Source of the DNA: Catellatospora bangladeshensis
GTDB taxonomy: Bacteria; Actinomycetota; Actinomycetes; Mycobacteriales; Micromonosporaceae
NCBI RefSeq assembly: GCF_016862575.1
Contig: NZ_BONF01000052.1
Coordinates: 1-64,000, forward strand
Length of the DNA: 64,000 bases
Reading direction: 5' to 3'
Under the pieces are notes generated by a model. The model had not been told where the DNA came from. It worked only from the letters and a program-made list of their open reading frames with translations, and ran no database searches. Made by a program: the position numbers and the translations under genes. How positions within the stretch are numbered: the first letter of the stretch is position 1; each line of letters opens with the position of its first letter. This document shows positions 1-8,895 of this stretch, in pieces.

Positions 1-1879
1 ACACCGTGACCCGCAGCGAGACACCGTTGATCGCCCGTTTCTTCGCCATCGTTCCGGTCTGACCCCGGTCACGTGCCTCGTCAGACTTCGGAAGGTGGTC
101 GATGGCGATCACCGCAGCCCCCGACCGCTCCAGAACGGTCAGCGTCCGGCGATGGGCGCTCGTGTAGTCGTCCGGGTTGCTGGAGTTCAGCCCGAGCATC
201 GGCACCAACTCGCCCAGCGAATCGACGACAACTACCGTGGGCGTCCACGCCTTAAGCGCGTGAACCACACGGATCAGATCATCACCACTTTCCGGCTCGG
301 CCAGCAGGAAACGCTGAGGGTCGCCCAGCACCGTCTTACGGGCACCCAGGATCGTCAGCCGGGTGATGATTTCTCCCGCCCCGTTGTGGTCCAGGTCGAT
401 GACGGCGGCACGCCCGCCGCTGTTCAGCGCCTCAACCACGGCAGCCAGAGCAATCCATGTCTTGCCGCACTCGGGGTCGCCGAACAGCACGTTGACCTTC
501 TGCGCGTAGAACAGCTTGTTGCCGTCATCGCGGGTGAGTAGCACAGGCGCTGGGGGTGGCGGAATCCCGTCCGTCAGCAGCTTCGCCACGTCCACGAACA
601 GCGAAGCCGCTGCACCTTCCTGGGCTTCCGGAGTTGCTCCAGCCTGGCCGGCATCGTCGTCCGTGTTCCAGTCGTCCAGGTCGTCCACCTGGCGGTCCGC
701 CCCGTAGCCAAGCCTCCTCAGTGCCGCCGAACAGGCAGAGAAATCCCCGCCGTACTCCAGGTGAGTCAGGACGGCGAACTTGTCATAGGAGCCCTCCAGT
801 GGCATACCTGACCAGGCGTAGAGGTTCGGCGAGCCGTCCTTGCCGGTACGCGCCGAACCGGTGGACATGTTCGACGAGTTCGGGTGCACGTACTCGTCCT
901 GACCCTGCTTCCTGCCCAGGTACTTCCAGCCGTTGCGGGTCAGGATTTCGTGGATCGTGATCGAGGGGTCGTCGTTGAACGCGTCGCCCGGACGGTCGCC
1001 GTTTGCGCGGTCGTACTCGGCGACACCTGCCGGACGCTCGTAGGTAGGAAGGACACGCTCATCCAGCGCAGCCCTGATCGCGGCGTGGATGGCCTGCCGT
1101 TCGTCCCACGTCAGCGTTCGGACATCCTGGCCGACCTGCGAGCCATCGCACGCTGACCACGGCTTGCCAGTCGGGTGAACCTTCCCGCTGGACGGCGCGA
1201 GGATCACGAACCCACCCTCACCACGCGTCTCTGCGTATGTGGTCTTCGAGTCGGCCGACATGGCGATCTTCTGGTTGCCGGGAACGGGCTGGTCGGCGAT
1301 GCGATAGAGGATGTGAATGCCACCCGATGGCGTCATCTCTGCGTATCCCTCGTTCAGCAGGGATTTCCACCGCTCGCCCACGCCACGCGCGATGCACTCC
1401 TGCTCGATCCGCGCCCGGCTGGCAGGGTCACTGGCACGCCCCTCCGTTTCGAGCATTTCGAGATTCCCGGACACCTGGCCGCAGACGATCCCGACGCCCC
1501 AATCCGGGTGGGCGGTGAACCACTGCTCAACCTGGCTGCGCGGGGGGCGCTCGCCGGTAAACGACTTCCACTCGTGCACCGGACGCTTGGAACCGTCAGC
1601 GCGTGCGGGGATTACGGTCGTGCCCGCGTCGTGCCAGGCGAGCGCGCCGTGAAGGTGGACGTTGTCCACGGCCGGACCGGTGGGCACGTCAGCTAGCGCC
1701 GCAGCATCCCAGCACTGCCGGTGCTGCGGCAGTCCGTCGTACCGCTCGGTGGTGTCGAAGTTGCAGCGCACACAGCGGGTGGCGTCGATGGACGTGCTGG
1801 TCAGCACCCCGGTAGAATGCTGAGCAGGGTTTCCGTAGTTAGGGCCGTTCTCGTCGGGGCGGCCCTTTCCCGTGTTCAC
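1..1879 (-). CDS. prim-pol / AAA ATPase replication protein of an integrated element (3' end outside window)
   Basis: One uninterrupted frame of about 626 codons runs from a GTG start through the left edge. A Cys pair (CVRC, residues 36-39) with a later Cys (about 56) suggests a small zinc-binding N-terminus. Residues about 80-240 resemble the bifunctional DNA primase/polymerase (prim-pol) fold, with EWKSFTGERP, HPDWGVGIVCG, the acidic LEMLEMEG motif and SGGIHILYR. A RecA-type ATPase follows, with Walker A GDPECGKT (about 467-474) and Walker B TVVVVDSLGEL with the Asp at about 553, then AVIAIDHLPKS. Such two-domain proteins initiate replication of actinomycete integrative elements (RepPP type) and some phages. 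The GTG overlaps the stop of the upstream small gene (GTGA), which implies translational coupling. No integrase is visible, so the class of element is inferred. Confidence 0.85.
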   Translation of the reverse strand, partial: MNTGKGRPDENGPNYGNPAQHSTGVLTSTSIDATRCVRCNFDTTERYDGLPQHRQCWDAAALADVPTGPAVDNVHLHGALAWHDAGTTVIPARADGSKRPVHEWKSFTGERPPRSQVEQWFTAHPDWGVGIVCGQVSGNLEMLETEGRASDPASRARIEQECIARGVGERWKSLLNEGYAEMTPSGGIHILYRIADQPVPGNQKIAMSADSKTTYAETRGEGGFVILAPSSGKVHPTGKPWSACDGSQVGQDVRTLTWDERQAIHAAIRAALDERVLPTYERPAGVAEYDRANGDRPGDAFNDDPSITIHEILTRNGWKYLGRKQGQDEYVHPNSSNMSTGSARTGKDGSPNLYAWSGMPLEGSYDKFAVLTHLEYGGDFSACSAALRRLGYGADRQVDDLDDWNTDDDAGQAGATPEAQEGAAASLFVDVAKLLTDGIPPPPAPVLLTRDDGNKLFYAQKVNVLFGDPECGKTWIALAAVVEALNSGGRAAVIDLDHNGAGEIITRLTILGARKTVLGDPQRFLLAEPESGDDLIRVVHALKAWTPTVVVVDSLGELVPMLGLNSSNPDDYTSAHRRTLTVLERSGAAVIAIDHLPKSDEARDRGQTGTMAKKRAINGVSLRVTV

Positions 1880-2094
1880 GACCGCTCGCCTGCCTGGAGC
1901 GCCGGGGCGAACAGCGCGCGTAGGCGTGCCATTTGATCATCAGTGAGTTCGGGCGCACGATCGACGACAGTGCGAACAGCGCCAACGAGATAGGCCCGCC
2001 TGGCGTGTTCCTTTCGCTCCTCCGGGGAGCGACCCGCATGAGTCTTCGCTGCTCCGAGACGGCCACGTTCGGCGTGGCTAAGGGGGGTGGGCAC
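1876..2094 (-). CDS. small conserved-looking element gene, 72 aa
   Basis: I do not recognise the family. The protein is short, charged and probably helical (SPEERKEHARR, TDDQMARLRALFAPAL). The GTG start is chosen because GGAG lies six bases upstream and because GC-rich third codon positions begin there. The frame stays open upstream to a TTG at 2343, but that part has poor codon bias and is probably non-coding. The stop overlaps the GTG of the prim-pol gene by four bases (GTGA), so the two are very likely co-translated. It may be a DNA-binding or accessory replication factor of the element; this is only a guess from position. Confidence 0.6.
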   Translation of the reverse strand: MPTPLSHAERGRLGAAKTHAGRSPEERKEHARRAYLVGAVRTVVDRAPELTDDQMARLRALFAPALQAGERS

Positions 2095-2413
2095 AGTGAT
2101 CTCCGGATGTGGAGGTTCTGTGCGGCACGGCCACTCGGGCGTTCCGGTGTCCTGCCCGATCGCCGCTGATGATCGGGAAGGTTCGCCATGGGCGCGGTCG
2201 CAGACTCCTGTCGGACCTGGACAAAGTCTCAAGTCATGCAGGGGGTAGGCCCGCCACGGCAGCCCATGGTCCGTGGAGCGGGGATACAGCTCAACTTCAT
2301 CGATTACGTTAGCCCAGTTCTGGGCAATGATCAACTCTGGCAATCGGGCTGAACTGGGTACATGTGCGCTGGATTTGTCTCTTGAGGACCCAAAGGACGC
2401 CCAGGATTTCTGG
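2095..2413. other. non-coding end of the putative integrated element
   Basis: No gene with actinomycete codon bias is seen here. The stretch is less GC-rich than its surroundings. It contains a perfect GCCCAG-TT-CTGGGC palindrome at 2312-2325 and a related GAACTGGG about 25 bases further on, which could be sites for an element-encoded regulator or recombinase. It lies between the element genes and the altered 3' end of comM, so it probably contains the element terminus and the promoter for the leftward element genes. Confidence 0.5.
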
Positions 2414-2480
2414 CTACCCGACTTGACCGGGCGAGAGATACGTCCCCCATAGCTCTGTACACGCGACCCGGAGCACGCGG
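2414..2480. other. putative integration junction (att) in the comM 3' end
   Basis: Read on the minus strand, comM is normal through ARGHDRVLRVA and then turns into an unrelated tail, CTELWGTYLSPGQVG, followed by TAG. The expected family continuation after DRVLRVA is a Trp-Thr-[VI]-ADLAG type sequence and about 25-30 further residues. The change falls at about 2461. The likely attB core is the preserved comM sequence containing CGTGCTCCGGGTCGCGTG (about 2460-2477). The neighbouring replication protein and the missing dprA support integration here. Confidence 0.55.
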
Positions 2481-3892
2481 TCGTGACCGCGGGCGGACAG
2501 CGCTCCGGTGTCCAGCCGGTGCCGCAGCACGGCGGTGTCCGTGTCGGGCAGCCGCCATCGGCGCTGGCGCAGCACCGTGCCGGGCACCTCGGCGTTGCAG
2601 CGCGCGCCGAGCCCGCTCCAGCGCTCGGCGGCGACCGCGCGGGCGGCGGCGACCCGCTGCGCGACCGTGCGCGACGGCTCCCGCGTGGCGCGGTCGGTGA
2701 ACAGGTGGGCCGCCCTCACCTGGGGCAGCTGCAGCTGGATGTCGATCCGGTCGAGCAGCGGCCCGGAGATGCGGCCGATGTATCGCCGCCGGGCGTGCGG
2801 GCTGCACGTGCACGCGACGTCGCCGACCGGGCGGGCGCACGGGCACGGGTTGGCGGCGAGCACCAGCTGGACCTGGGCCGGGTACACGACGATGCCGCGG
2901 GTGCGGCCCAGCGTGACGATGCCGTCCTCCAGCGGCTGGCGCAGCGTGTCCAGGGCCTGCCGGCTGAATTCGGGCGCTTCGTCGAGCATCAGGACCCCGC
3001 GGTGGGCCAGCGACAGCGCGCCGGGGCGGGCCAGCCCGCTGCCGCCGCCGACCAGCGACGCCACCGAGGCGGTGTGGTGCGGGGCCTGGAACGGCGGCCG
3101 CCGGATGAGCGGCGCCCCGGGCGGCAGCACGCCCGCGACTGAGTGCAGGGCGGTCACCTCCAGCGCGGCGGCGTCGTCGAGCAGGGGCAGCAGCGACGGC
3201 AGCCGCTGGGCGAGCATGGTCTTGCCCGCGCCGGGCGGCCCGAACAGCGCCAGGTGGTGCCCGCCCGCGGCGGCGACCTCGATGCCGAGCCGGCCCGTCT
3301 CCTGCCCGGCGACGTCGGCGAGGTCCGGTTCCGGGCCGAGGGCCGGTGGTGGGACGTCCGGCGGGTCGAGCAGCGCGTTGCGGCCGCGTACGAAGCCGGT
3401 GACGCGGTTCAGCGTGTCCGCCGCGTGCACGCGCACCCCGGGCACCAGGGCCGCTTCGGCGGCGTTGCCGAGCGGCACGATCGCCTCGGTGACGCCGTGC
3501 CGGGCCGCCGCGGCGACCATCGGCAGCACCCCGCGCACCGGCCGGACCGAGCCGTCCAGCCCCAGCTCGCCCAGGACCAGCACGCCGTCGAGCGCGACCA
3601 GCGGCAGGGTCCCGGTGCCGCCGAGGATCGCCAGCGCGACGGCGACGTCGAAACCCGAACCCCGCTTCTTCAGATCGGCCGGGTCGAGGTTGACGGTGAT
3701 GCGGCGCTGGGGCCAGGTCTCGCCGGAGTTGGTGATGGCTGCGCGGACCCGCTCCCGGGCCTCGTTGAGCGCGGCGTCCGGCAGGCCGGAGACCAGGACG
3801 CCGGGCAGCCCGTTGGCGAGCACCGCCTCGACCCGGACCAGGTGCCCGGTGACGCCCTCCAGCGCCGCGCACAGGACTCTCGCGTAGCTCAT
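2414..3892 (-). CDS. comM: YifB/ComM family Mg-chelatase-like AAA ATPase, C-terminus replaced
   Basis: This is the ComM/YifB family helicase-like ATPase associated with DNA uptake and branch migration. The N-terminal Lon-like S5 fold is at residues 1-170 (LVSGLPDAALNEARERVRAA, NLDPADLKKRG). Walker A GPPGAGKT is at 218-225, Walker B GVLMLDEAPEF at 299-309, and the Cys-rich segment ANPCPCARP..CTCSPHARRRY at 347-371. The C-terminal Mg-chelatase domain ends abnormally: from residue 478 the sequence is foreign, giving 492 aa against about 505-510 in relatives. The ATG shares its A with the TGA of yraN (TGATG). dprA, the usual next gene, is not present downstream. Function may be retained because only the distal tail is changed. 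Confidence 0.93.
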   Translation of the reverse strand: MSYARVLCAALEGVTGHLVRVEAVLANGLPGVLVSGLPDAALNEARERVRAAITNSGETWPQRRITVNLDPADLKKRGSGFDVAVALAILGGTGTLPLVALDGVLVLGELGLDGSVRPVRGVLPMVAAAARHGVTEAIVPLGNAAEAALVPGVRVHAADTLNRVTGFVRGRNALLDPPDVPPPALGPEPDLADVAGQETGRLGIEVAAAGGHHLALFGPPGAGKTMLAQRLPSLLPLLDDAAALEVTALHSVAGVLPPGAPLIRRPPFQAPHHTASVASLVGGGSGLARPGALSLAHRGVLMLDEAPEFSRQALDTLRQPLEDGIVTLGRTRGIVVYPAQVQLVLAANPCPCARPVGDVACTCSPHARRRYIGRISGPLLDRIDIQLQLPQVRAAHLFTDRATREPSRTVAQRVAAARAVAAERWSGLGARCNAEVPGTVLRQRRWRLPDTDTAVLRHRLDTGALSARGHDRVLRVACTELWGTYLSPGQVG

Positions 3893-4251
3893 CAGAACGC
3901 GCCGCGGATGTGCTGCACGACGGGTTCGGCGCCGCGGCGGGCGTACACGCTGACCACGTCGAAGCGCACCTCGCTGGGGCGTACCCCCGTGATCGCCAGC
4001 CACTGCGCGGCGAGCTGCCGCAGCCGCCGCACCTTGGCCCGCGCGACCGCCTCGGCGGGTGTGCCGTAGGTCGCACTGCGCCGGGTCTTCACCTCGCAGA
4101 AGACCACCGCGTCGCCGTCGCGCGCGATGATGTCGATCTCCCCGGCGGCGCCGCGCCAGTTGCGGTCGAGCAGCACCATGCCCGCGGCCAGCAGATGCGC
4201 GGCGGCCAGGCGTTCTCCCCAGGCGCCGACCGCCTGTGTCACCTTCGTCAT
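3892..4251 (-). CDS. YraN family (UPF0102) endonuclease-like protein
   Basis: A 119-residue protein with the YraN signature: WGERLAAAHLLAAG at 11-24, GEIDIIARDGDAVVF at 38-51 and CEVKTRR at 52-58. The Glu/Asp/Glu-x-Lys residues correspond to the restriction-endonuclease-like fold. The family is conserved next to comM and dprA in actinomycetes and is thought to process DNA, but its biochemical role is not settled. The ATG chosen gives the usual family length; the frame extends upstream without a better start. It is translationally coupled to comM, so the two form a leftward operon that is cut off from dprA by the putative element. Confidence 0.9.
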   Translation of the reverse strand: MTKVTQAVGAWGERLAAAHLLAAGMVLLDRNWRGAAGEIDIIARDGDAVVFCEVKTRRSATYGTPAEAVARAKVRRLRQLAAQWLAITGVRPSEVRFDVVSVYARRGAEPVVQHIRGAF

Positions 4252-4374
4252 GGCCGCCGAGCATGGGCGTGCGGGCCGCCCCGAGGCCATCCGGACGATC
4301 CGTCGGCTGTGGACGGAGCTCCGCTTGGGGATATGCGCCTGATCATGCAGTTGATCTGTTATTGGGACGGCTTG

Positions 4375-4404
4375 TTGGCGCCGAGGTGAAAACTCCTCTA
4401 CGGT
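4375..4404 (+). promoter_or_regulatory. candidate promoter for the proline-rich membrane protein gene
   Basis: TTGGCG and TACGGT are separated by 18 bases, and the GTG at 4413 begins eight bases after the -10-like hexamer. This spacing would make a leaderless transcript. The -35 match is weak. Confidence 0.35.
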
Positions 4405-4412
4405 GGGCGCCC

Positions 4413-5255
4413 GTGGACGGACATGACGATTTCGCCGACTGGAGCTCCTTCCGCGAGCAGCGTGGCGGCCGCGACGACCGGCGCACGCCCGACCAGTACT
4501 CGTACGACTTCGACGGGGACTCCCGTGTCCCGGCGCCGCGCTCCGGCGGGGACAGCCGTTACGCCTCGCTGGCCGAGCTGAGCTCCGGCCGCGAGCGCGC
4601 CGACGACCGCGAGTGGGACCGCGGCGACGACTGGGACCGCGGCCGCGACCGCTACCAGGCCCCGGCCGACCCGGACTTCGCACCGCGCGGCCCGCGCTCG
4701 GCGCCGCCGGTGGACCCCGACTTCGCGCCCCGCGGCGCCCGCTCGGGCGAGCCGCTGCCGCCGCCGGACCCGGGCTTCGCCCCGCGCGTCCAGCGCCCGG
4801 ACGTGCCGCCGATGCCGATGTCCCCGATGTCCCCGGCCGGGCCGCCGATGTCCCCGGCGGGACCCCCGATGCTGGGCGGCGCGCCGGACCCGATCCAGCA
4901 GCCGACCTCGACCGTCGACGCCGCCGCGGTGCGCCGCTCGGTCAGCGACTCCGACGGCATCTACCGCAGCAAGCGCCCGGCGCTGCTGGTGCTGTTCGGC
5001 GTGGTCGCGGGCCTCGGCGAGCTGATGATGGCCCGCTCGCTGCTCGACGGCGCGTTCGACGGCCCGGCCGGTCCGGCGCTGGCCCCGCTGCTGGCCATGC
5101 TGGGCCTGCCGTTCCTGGCCCTCGGCCTGTACGCGGTGACCACCGGCGCGGCCACCGCGGTGCAGTTCCAGGGCCCCCGGGTGTGGCTGCGCACCCCGCT
5201 GGTCTACCTGCTGGTGGGCCTCGGCCTGCTGCTCGCCGCGGGCACCGCGGCCTGA
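4413..5255 (+). CDS. proline-rich membrane protein of unknown function
   Basis: No family is recognised. Residues about 1-170 are a charged, then Pro-rich and presumably disordered segment with near-repeats: DPDFAPRG occurs twice, PDPGFAPR once, and the short MSPMSPAGPPMSPAGPPM tract follows. About 100 residues at the C-terminus hold three hydrophobic helices (ALLVLFGVVAGLGELMMA, APLLAMLGLPFLALGLYAV, VYLLVGLGLLLAAGTAA). This gives a cytoplasmic tail anchored by a small membrane domain. GTG at 4413 is preferred because a TACGGT hexamer lies just upstream. An in-frame GTG at 4386 would add nine residues. The position between yraN and rpsB gives no functional clue. Confidence 0.7.
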   Translation: MDGHDDFADWSSFREQRGGRDDRRTPDQYSYDFDGDSRVPAPRSGGDSRYASLAELSSGRERADDREWDRGDDWDRGRDRYQAPADPDFAPRGPRSAPPVDPDFAPRGARSGEPLPPPDPGFAPRVQRPDVPPMPMSPMSPAGPPMSPAGPPMLGGAPDPIQQPTSTVDAAAVRRSVSDSDGIYRSKRPALLVLFGVVAGLGELMMARSLLDGAFDGPAGPALAPLLAMLGLPFLALGLYAVTTGAATAVQFQGPRVWLRTPLVYLLVGLGLLLAAGTAA

Positions 5256-5504
5256 GGACGTCGTGCATGCGGTGTCCCGGGGGAGAGTGGCCCGGGGCAC
5301 CGCGTACACTTGACTCTCGCGACCACAACTCGTGGTCGACTTCGCGCGCCCTCCCGCCTTCGACAGGCTGGGCGGCGGCCTCCCTGGTCCTCGCTTCGCG
5401 GGGTTCCACCATGGCCGACGACCGGGCGCCAGGCGGCGGCCACCGGCCGCCGGTTCAACCAGGGAACGCACGGTTTCACACCGTGCCGAGAAGATTGGCC
5501 TGAC
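5256..5504 (+). promoter_or_regulatory. rpsB upstream/leader region
   Basis: No gene is seen in this 249-base region, which leads into rpsB. It contains CGACCAC-AACTC-GTGGTCG, a perfect seven-base-pair hairpin at about 5317-5335, preceded by CACTTGACT, which includes a -35-like TTGACT. A GC-rich segment with self-complementary GGCGGCCACCGGCCGCC lies further down. An autoregulatory S2 leader is possible but not shown by any conserved motif I can name. Confidence 0.4.
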
Positions 5505-6326
5505 ATGGCTGTTGTCAGCATGCGCCAGCTGCTGGAGAGCGGCGTTCACTTCGGGCACCAGACCCGCCGCTGGAACCCGAAGATGAAGCGCTTCATCTTC
5601 ACCGAGCGCAACGGCATCTACATCATCGACCTGCGCCAGACGCTCGACTACATCGAGAAGGCGTACAGCTTCGTCCGCAACACCGTGGCCGAGGGCGGCA
5701 CCGTGCTCTTCGTGGGCACGAAGAAGCAGGCCCAGGAGGCCGTGGCCGAGCAGGCCGCGCGCGTGGGCATGCCCTACGTCAACCACCGCTGGCTGGGCGG
5801 CATGCTCACCAACTTCCAGACGGTGTACAAGCGGCTGCAGCGCATGAAGGAGCTGGAGTCGATCGACCTGACCGGCACCGCCGCGGGGTACACCAAGAAG
5901 GAGACCCTGCAGCTGTCGCGGGAGAAGACCAAGCTCACCAAGACCCTCGGTGGTCTGCGGGACATGCAGAAGCTCCCGGCCGCGGTCTGGATCGTGGACA
6001 CCAAGAAGGAGCACATCGCCGTCGACGAGGCCCGCAAGCTGGGCATCCCGGTGATCGCGATCCTGGACACGAACTGCGACCCGGACGAGGTCGACTTCCC
6101 GATCCCGGGCAACGACGACGCGATCCGCTCGGCCGAGCTGCTGACCAAGGTCATCGCGAGCGCGGTGGCCGACGGCCTGATCGCCCGCTCCGGCAAGGCC
6201 GCCCGTGGCGGCGACGTGAAGCCGGAGCCCGGCACCGTCGCGGCCGACGAGCCGCTGGCCGAGTGGGAGCAGGAGCTGCTGACCGGTGACAAGCCGGCCG
6301 AGCAGCCCGCCGCCGCCGCTGAGTGA
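5505..6326 (+). CDS. rpsB: 30S ribosomal protein S2
   Basis: The 273-residue product starts [20 protein letters not shown] and contains [11 protein letters not shown], the S2 signature [23 protein letters not shown] and [21 protein letters not shown]2 is a late-binding protein of the small ribosomal subunit and interacts with S1 or mRNA near the anti-Shine-Dalgarno region. The Ala/Pro/Glu-rich C-terminal tail (about residues 225-273) is longer than in the E. coli protein, as is common in actinomycetes. It is followed by tsf in the universal rpsB-tsf arrangement, with a strong hairpin between the two. Confidence 0.99.
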   Translation: MAVVSMRQLLESGVHFGHQTRRWNPKMKRFIFTERNGIYIIDLRQTLDYIEKAYSFVRNTVAEGGTVLFVGTKKQAQEAVAEQAARVGMPYVNHRWLGGMLTNFQTVYKRLQRMKELESIDLTGTAAGYTKKETLQLSREKTKLTKTLGGLRDMQKLPAAVWIVDTKKEHIAVDEARKLGIPVIAILDTNCDPDEVDFPIPGNDDAIRSAELLTKVIASAVADGLIARSGKAARGGDVKPEPGTVAADEPLAEWEQELLTGDKPAEQPAAAAE

Positions 6327-6334
6327 CCCGCTGT

Positions 6335-6367
6335 CACACGGTGCGGGTCATGAGCCCGCACCGTGTG
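6335..6367 (+). terminator. rpsB-tsf intergenic hairpin
   Basis: CACACGGTGCGGG and CCCGCACCGTGTG form a perfect 13-base-pair stem with a seven-base loop. There is no T-tract. It could be a partial terminator or an attenuator that sets the S2 to EF-Ts ratio, or an RNA-processing site. Confidence 0.65.
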
Positions 6368-6404
6368 GTACGACTTGCGAAGTCTTCTACCAAAGAGGGA
6401 ACTG

Positions 6405-7232
6405 ATGTCCACTTTTACCGCTGCAGACGTCAAGCGGCTCCGTGAGCTGACCGGCTCCGGCATGATGGACTGCAAGAAGGCGCTCGAGGAGGCCGAGGGC
6501 GACTTCGACAAGGCTGTGGAGATCCTGCGCGTCAAGGGCGCGAAGGACGTCGGCAAGCGTGCCGGCCGCACCACCGCCAACGGTCTGGTCGCGCACTCGG
6601 GCAGCGCGCTGCTCGAGCTGAACTGCGAGACCGACTTCGTCGCCAAGAACGACGCCTTCATCGCGCTGGCCAACCAGCTGGTCGCCCACGTCGCCGCCAC
6701 CAAGCCGGCCGACGTCGAGGCGCTGCTGGCCAGCAAGATCGGTGACGGCACCGTCGCCGACCTGATCCAGGACCAGTCCGCCAAGATCGGTGAGAAGCTG
6801 GTCATCGGCCGCTTCGCGGTGCTGGACGGCGACGTGGCGGTGTACATGCACCGCAAGAGCGCCGACCTGCCCCCGCAGGTGGGTGTCGCGGTCGCGTACA
6901 CCGGCAAGACCGACGAGGCCGGTGCGGACGACGCCCGCTCGATCGCGATGCAGATCGCGGCCATGCGGCCGAAGTACGTCACCCGCGAGGAGGTGCCGGC
7001 CGAGATCGTCGAGTCCGAGCGCCGCATCGCCGAGCAGACCGCTCGCGAGGAGGGCAAGCCCGAGGCCGCCCTGCCGAAGATCGTCGAGGGCCGGGTGAAC
7101 TCGTTCTTCAAGGACTTCGTCCTGATCGAGCAGCCGTCGGTCAGCGACCAGAAGAAGACGGTGAAGCAGGTGCTGGCCGAGGCCGGCATCGAGGTCACCC
7201 GCTTCGCGCGGTTCGAGGTCGGCCAGGCCTGA
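6405..7232 (+). CDS. tsf: elongation factor Ts
   Basis: The 275-residue protein begins [20 protein letters not shown]. It has the N-terminal UBA-type domain with [14 protein letters not shown], and the EF-Ts signature [15 protein letters not shown] at about residues 70-84. It catalyses GDP release from EF-Tu. The two core subdomains continue to VFAR-type C-terminal sequence ([12 protein letters not shown] in this organism reads [12 protein letters not shown]). The ATG follows AGAGGGAACTG, a good ribosome-binding site. It forms a unit with rpsB and ends at a strong terminator before pyrH. Confidence 0.99.
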   Translation: MSTFTAADVKRLRELTGSGMMDCKKALEEAEGDFDKAVEILRVKGAKDVGKRAGRTTANGLVAHSGSALLELNCETDFVAKNDAFIALANQLVAHVAATKPADVEALLASKIGDGTVADLIQDQSAKIGEKLVIGRFAVLDGDVAVYMHRKSADLPPQVGVAVAYTGKTDEAGADDARSIAMQIAAMRPKYVTREEVPAEIVESERRIAEQTAREEGKPEAALPKIVEGRVNSFFKDFVLIEQPSVSDQKKTVKQVLAEAGIEVTRFARFEVGQA

Positions 7233-7258
7233 GCCGCCCCGAGCGGAAAGCAGTAACG

Positions 7259-7295
7259 AAGGGAGGTCGTCGGTGGCAGCCACGGCCTCCCTTTT
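7259..7295 (+). terminator. intrinsic terminator after tsf
   Basis: AAGGGAGG pairs with CCTCCCTT, with an inner CGGTGG/CCACGG pairing, followed directly by TTTT. It separates the rpsB-tsf transcript from pyrH. Confidence 0.8.
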
Positions 7296-7341
7296 CCGTA
7301 CCGCCTGCGCGGTCGCAGGTTGGTGAGCAGAGAGGGTGCTG

Positions 7342-8061
7342 ATGTCCGGACACCAGTTCAACCGGGTGGTGCTGAAGCTCTCCGGCGAGGTCTTCGGCGG
7401 TGGCGAGGTAGGGGTCGATCCGGACGTCGTGGCCGGGATCGCCCGCCAGATCGCCACGGTGGTGCGCCGCGGGGTGCAGGTCTCGGTCGTCGTCGGCGGG
7501 GGCAACTTCTTCCGCGGCGCCGAGCTGCAGAAGCGCGGCATGGACCGGGCGCGCGCCGACTACATGGGCATGCTGGGCACCGTGATGAACTGCCTGGCGC
7601 TGCAGGACTTCCTGGAGAAGGAGGGCATCGAGACGCGGGTGCAGACCGCGATCACGATGGCCCAGGTCGCCGAGCAGTACATCCCGCTGCGGGCGATCCG
7701 GCACCTGGAGAAGGGCCGCGTGGTCATCTTCGGCGGCGGCGCCGGCATGCCGTACTTCACCACCGACACGGTGTCCGCCCAGCGTGCACTGGAGATCCAC
7801 GCGGACGTGGTGCTGATGAGCAAGAACGGCGTGGACGCGGTCTACACCGCCGACCCGCGCACCAACCCCGACGCGGTGAAGATCGATCACATCACCTTCG
7901 GCGAGGTGCTGCGCCAGGGCATCCGGGTGGCCGACGCGGCCGCGTTCAGCCTGTGCGCCGACAACGGCCTGCCGATGCTGGTCTTCGGCGCCGAGGGCGA
8001 CGACACCATCGTGCGCGCGGTCAGCGGCGAGAAGATCGGCACCCTGATCACCGCCTCCTGA
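7342..8061 (+). CDS. pyrH: UMP kinase
   Basis: The 239-residue amino-acid-kinase-family enzyme phosphorylates UMP to UDP in pyrimidine nucleotide synthesis. Visible motifs are [10 protein letters not shown] near the N-terminus, [11 protein letters not shown], the UMP-binding [11 protein letters not shown] and [15 protein letters not shown]. The ATG is used because AGAGGG lies five bases upstream; a GTG two codons earlier is also in frame. It is usually co-transcribed with frr, but a gap of about 276 bases separates them here. Confidence 0.98.
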   Translation: MSGHQFNRVVLKLSGEVFGGGEVGVDPDVVAGIARQIATVVRRGVQVSVVVGGGNFFRGAELQKRGMDRARADYMGMLGTVMNCLALQDFLEKEGIETRVQTAITMAQVAEQYIPLRAIRHLEKGRVVIFGGGAGMPYFTTDTVSAQRALEIHADVVLMSKNGVDAVYTADPRTNPDAVKIDHITFGEVLRQGIRVADAAAFSLCADNGLPMLVFGAEGDDTIVRAVSGEKIGTLITAS

Positions 8062-8337
8062 CGGCGGGGCGGGCTCGCGCAGCGGCCGCCGTGGCGAGCG
8101 GTACCCTATGGCCGCGTGCGGACGGGCTCCGCGCGCCGTACGGGTACGCGTTCGCGCGGGACACGTCGGCGCGGGCTCGGACGTGATACGAGCATGAGGC
8201 CGCCGTCAGGCGGATGATCGAAGACAGAGCACAGCCGCAATCAGTGACCGGCGACCCGGCGCGGCGCGGAGCGGGGCCCACCGGCCCGCCGCGACCGCCG
8301 GGGCCCGCCCGGCACACGATCAGAGACGGAGAGGCCC

Positions 8338-8895
8338 GTGATCGACGACACGCTCCTCGAGGCCGAGGAGAAGATGGACCGGGCGGTCGAGCACGCGAAG
8401 GAGGAGTTCGCGGCGATCCGCACGGGCCGTGCCAACGCGGCGATGTTCTCCAAGATCGTGATCGACTACTACGGCACGCCCACGCCGCTGCCGCAGATGG
8501 CGTCGATCGGCGTGCCCGAGCCGCGCATGGTGATCATCAAGCCGTACGACACCTCGCAGATCGGTGCGATGGAGCGGGCGATCCGCGACTCGGACCTGGG
8601 CGTGAACCCCGGCAACGAGGGCACCCAGCTGCGCATCATGGTCCCGCCGATGACCGAGGAGCGCCGCCGCGACATGACCAAGATCGCGCGGGGCAAGGGC
8701 GAGGACGCGAAGATCGCGATCCGCAACGTACGCCGTAAGGCCAAGGAGGAGCTCGACCGCATCGTCAAGGACGGCGAGGCGGGCGAGGACGAGGTGCGCC
8801 GGGCGGAGAAGGAGCTCGACGACCTGACCGGCAAGTACGTCGCGCACATCGACGAGCTCCTCAAGCACAAGGAAGCCGAGCTGCTCGAAGTCTGA
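8338..8895 (+). CDS. frr: ribosome recycling factor
   Basis: The 185-residue protein matches family length. It has the long three-helix bundle sequence [38 protein letters not shown] and IPPMTEERR-like [11 protein letters not shown], ending in a coiled-coil helix rich in Glu and Lys. With EF-G it splits post-termination ribosomes. The GTG start is preceded by GACGGAGAGG. Its TGA shares an A with the ATG of cdsA, so the two are translationally coupled. Confidence 0.98.
   Translation: MIDDTLLEAEEKMDRAVEHAKEEFAAIRTGRANAAMFSKIVIDYYGTPTPLPQMASIGVPEPRMVIIKPYDTSQIGAMERAIRDSDLGVNPGNEGTQLRIMVPPMTEERRRDMTKIARGKGEDAKIAIRNVRRKAKEELDRIVKDGEAGEDEVRRAEKELDDLTGKYVAHIDELLKHKEAELLEV

Noticed and set aside
95-1696. 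Several plus-strand frames at the left edge
   Set aside because: The minus-strand prim-pol/ATPase frame spans the whole region without a stop and has all family motifs.
2331-4076. Long minus-strand frame overlapping comM
   Set aside because: It is in a different frame from comM and is Arg/Ala/Gly low-complexity.
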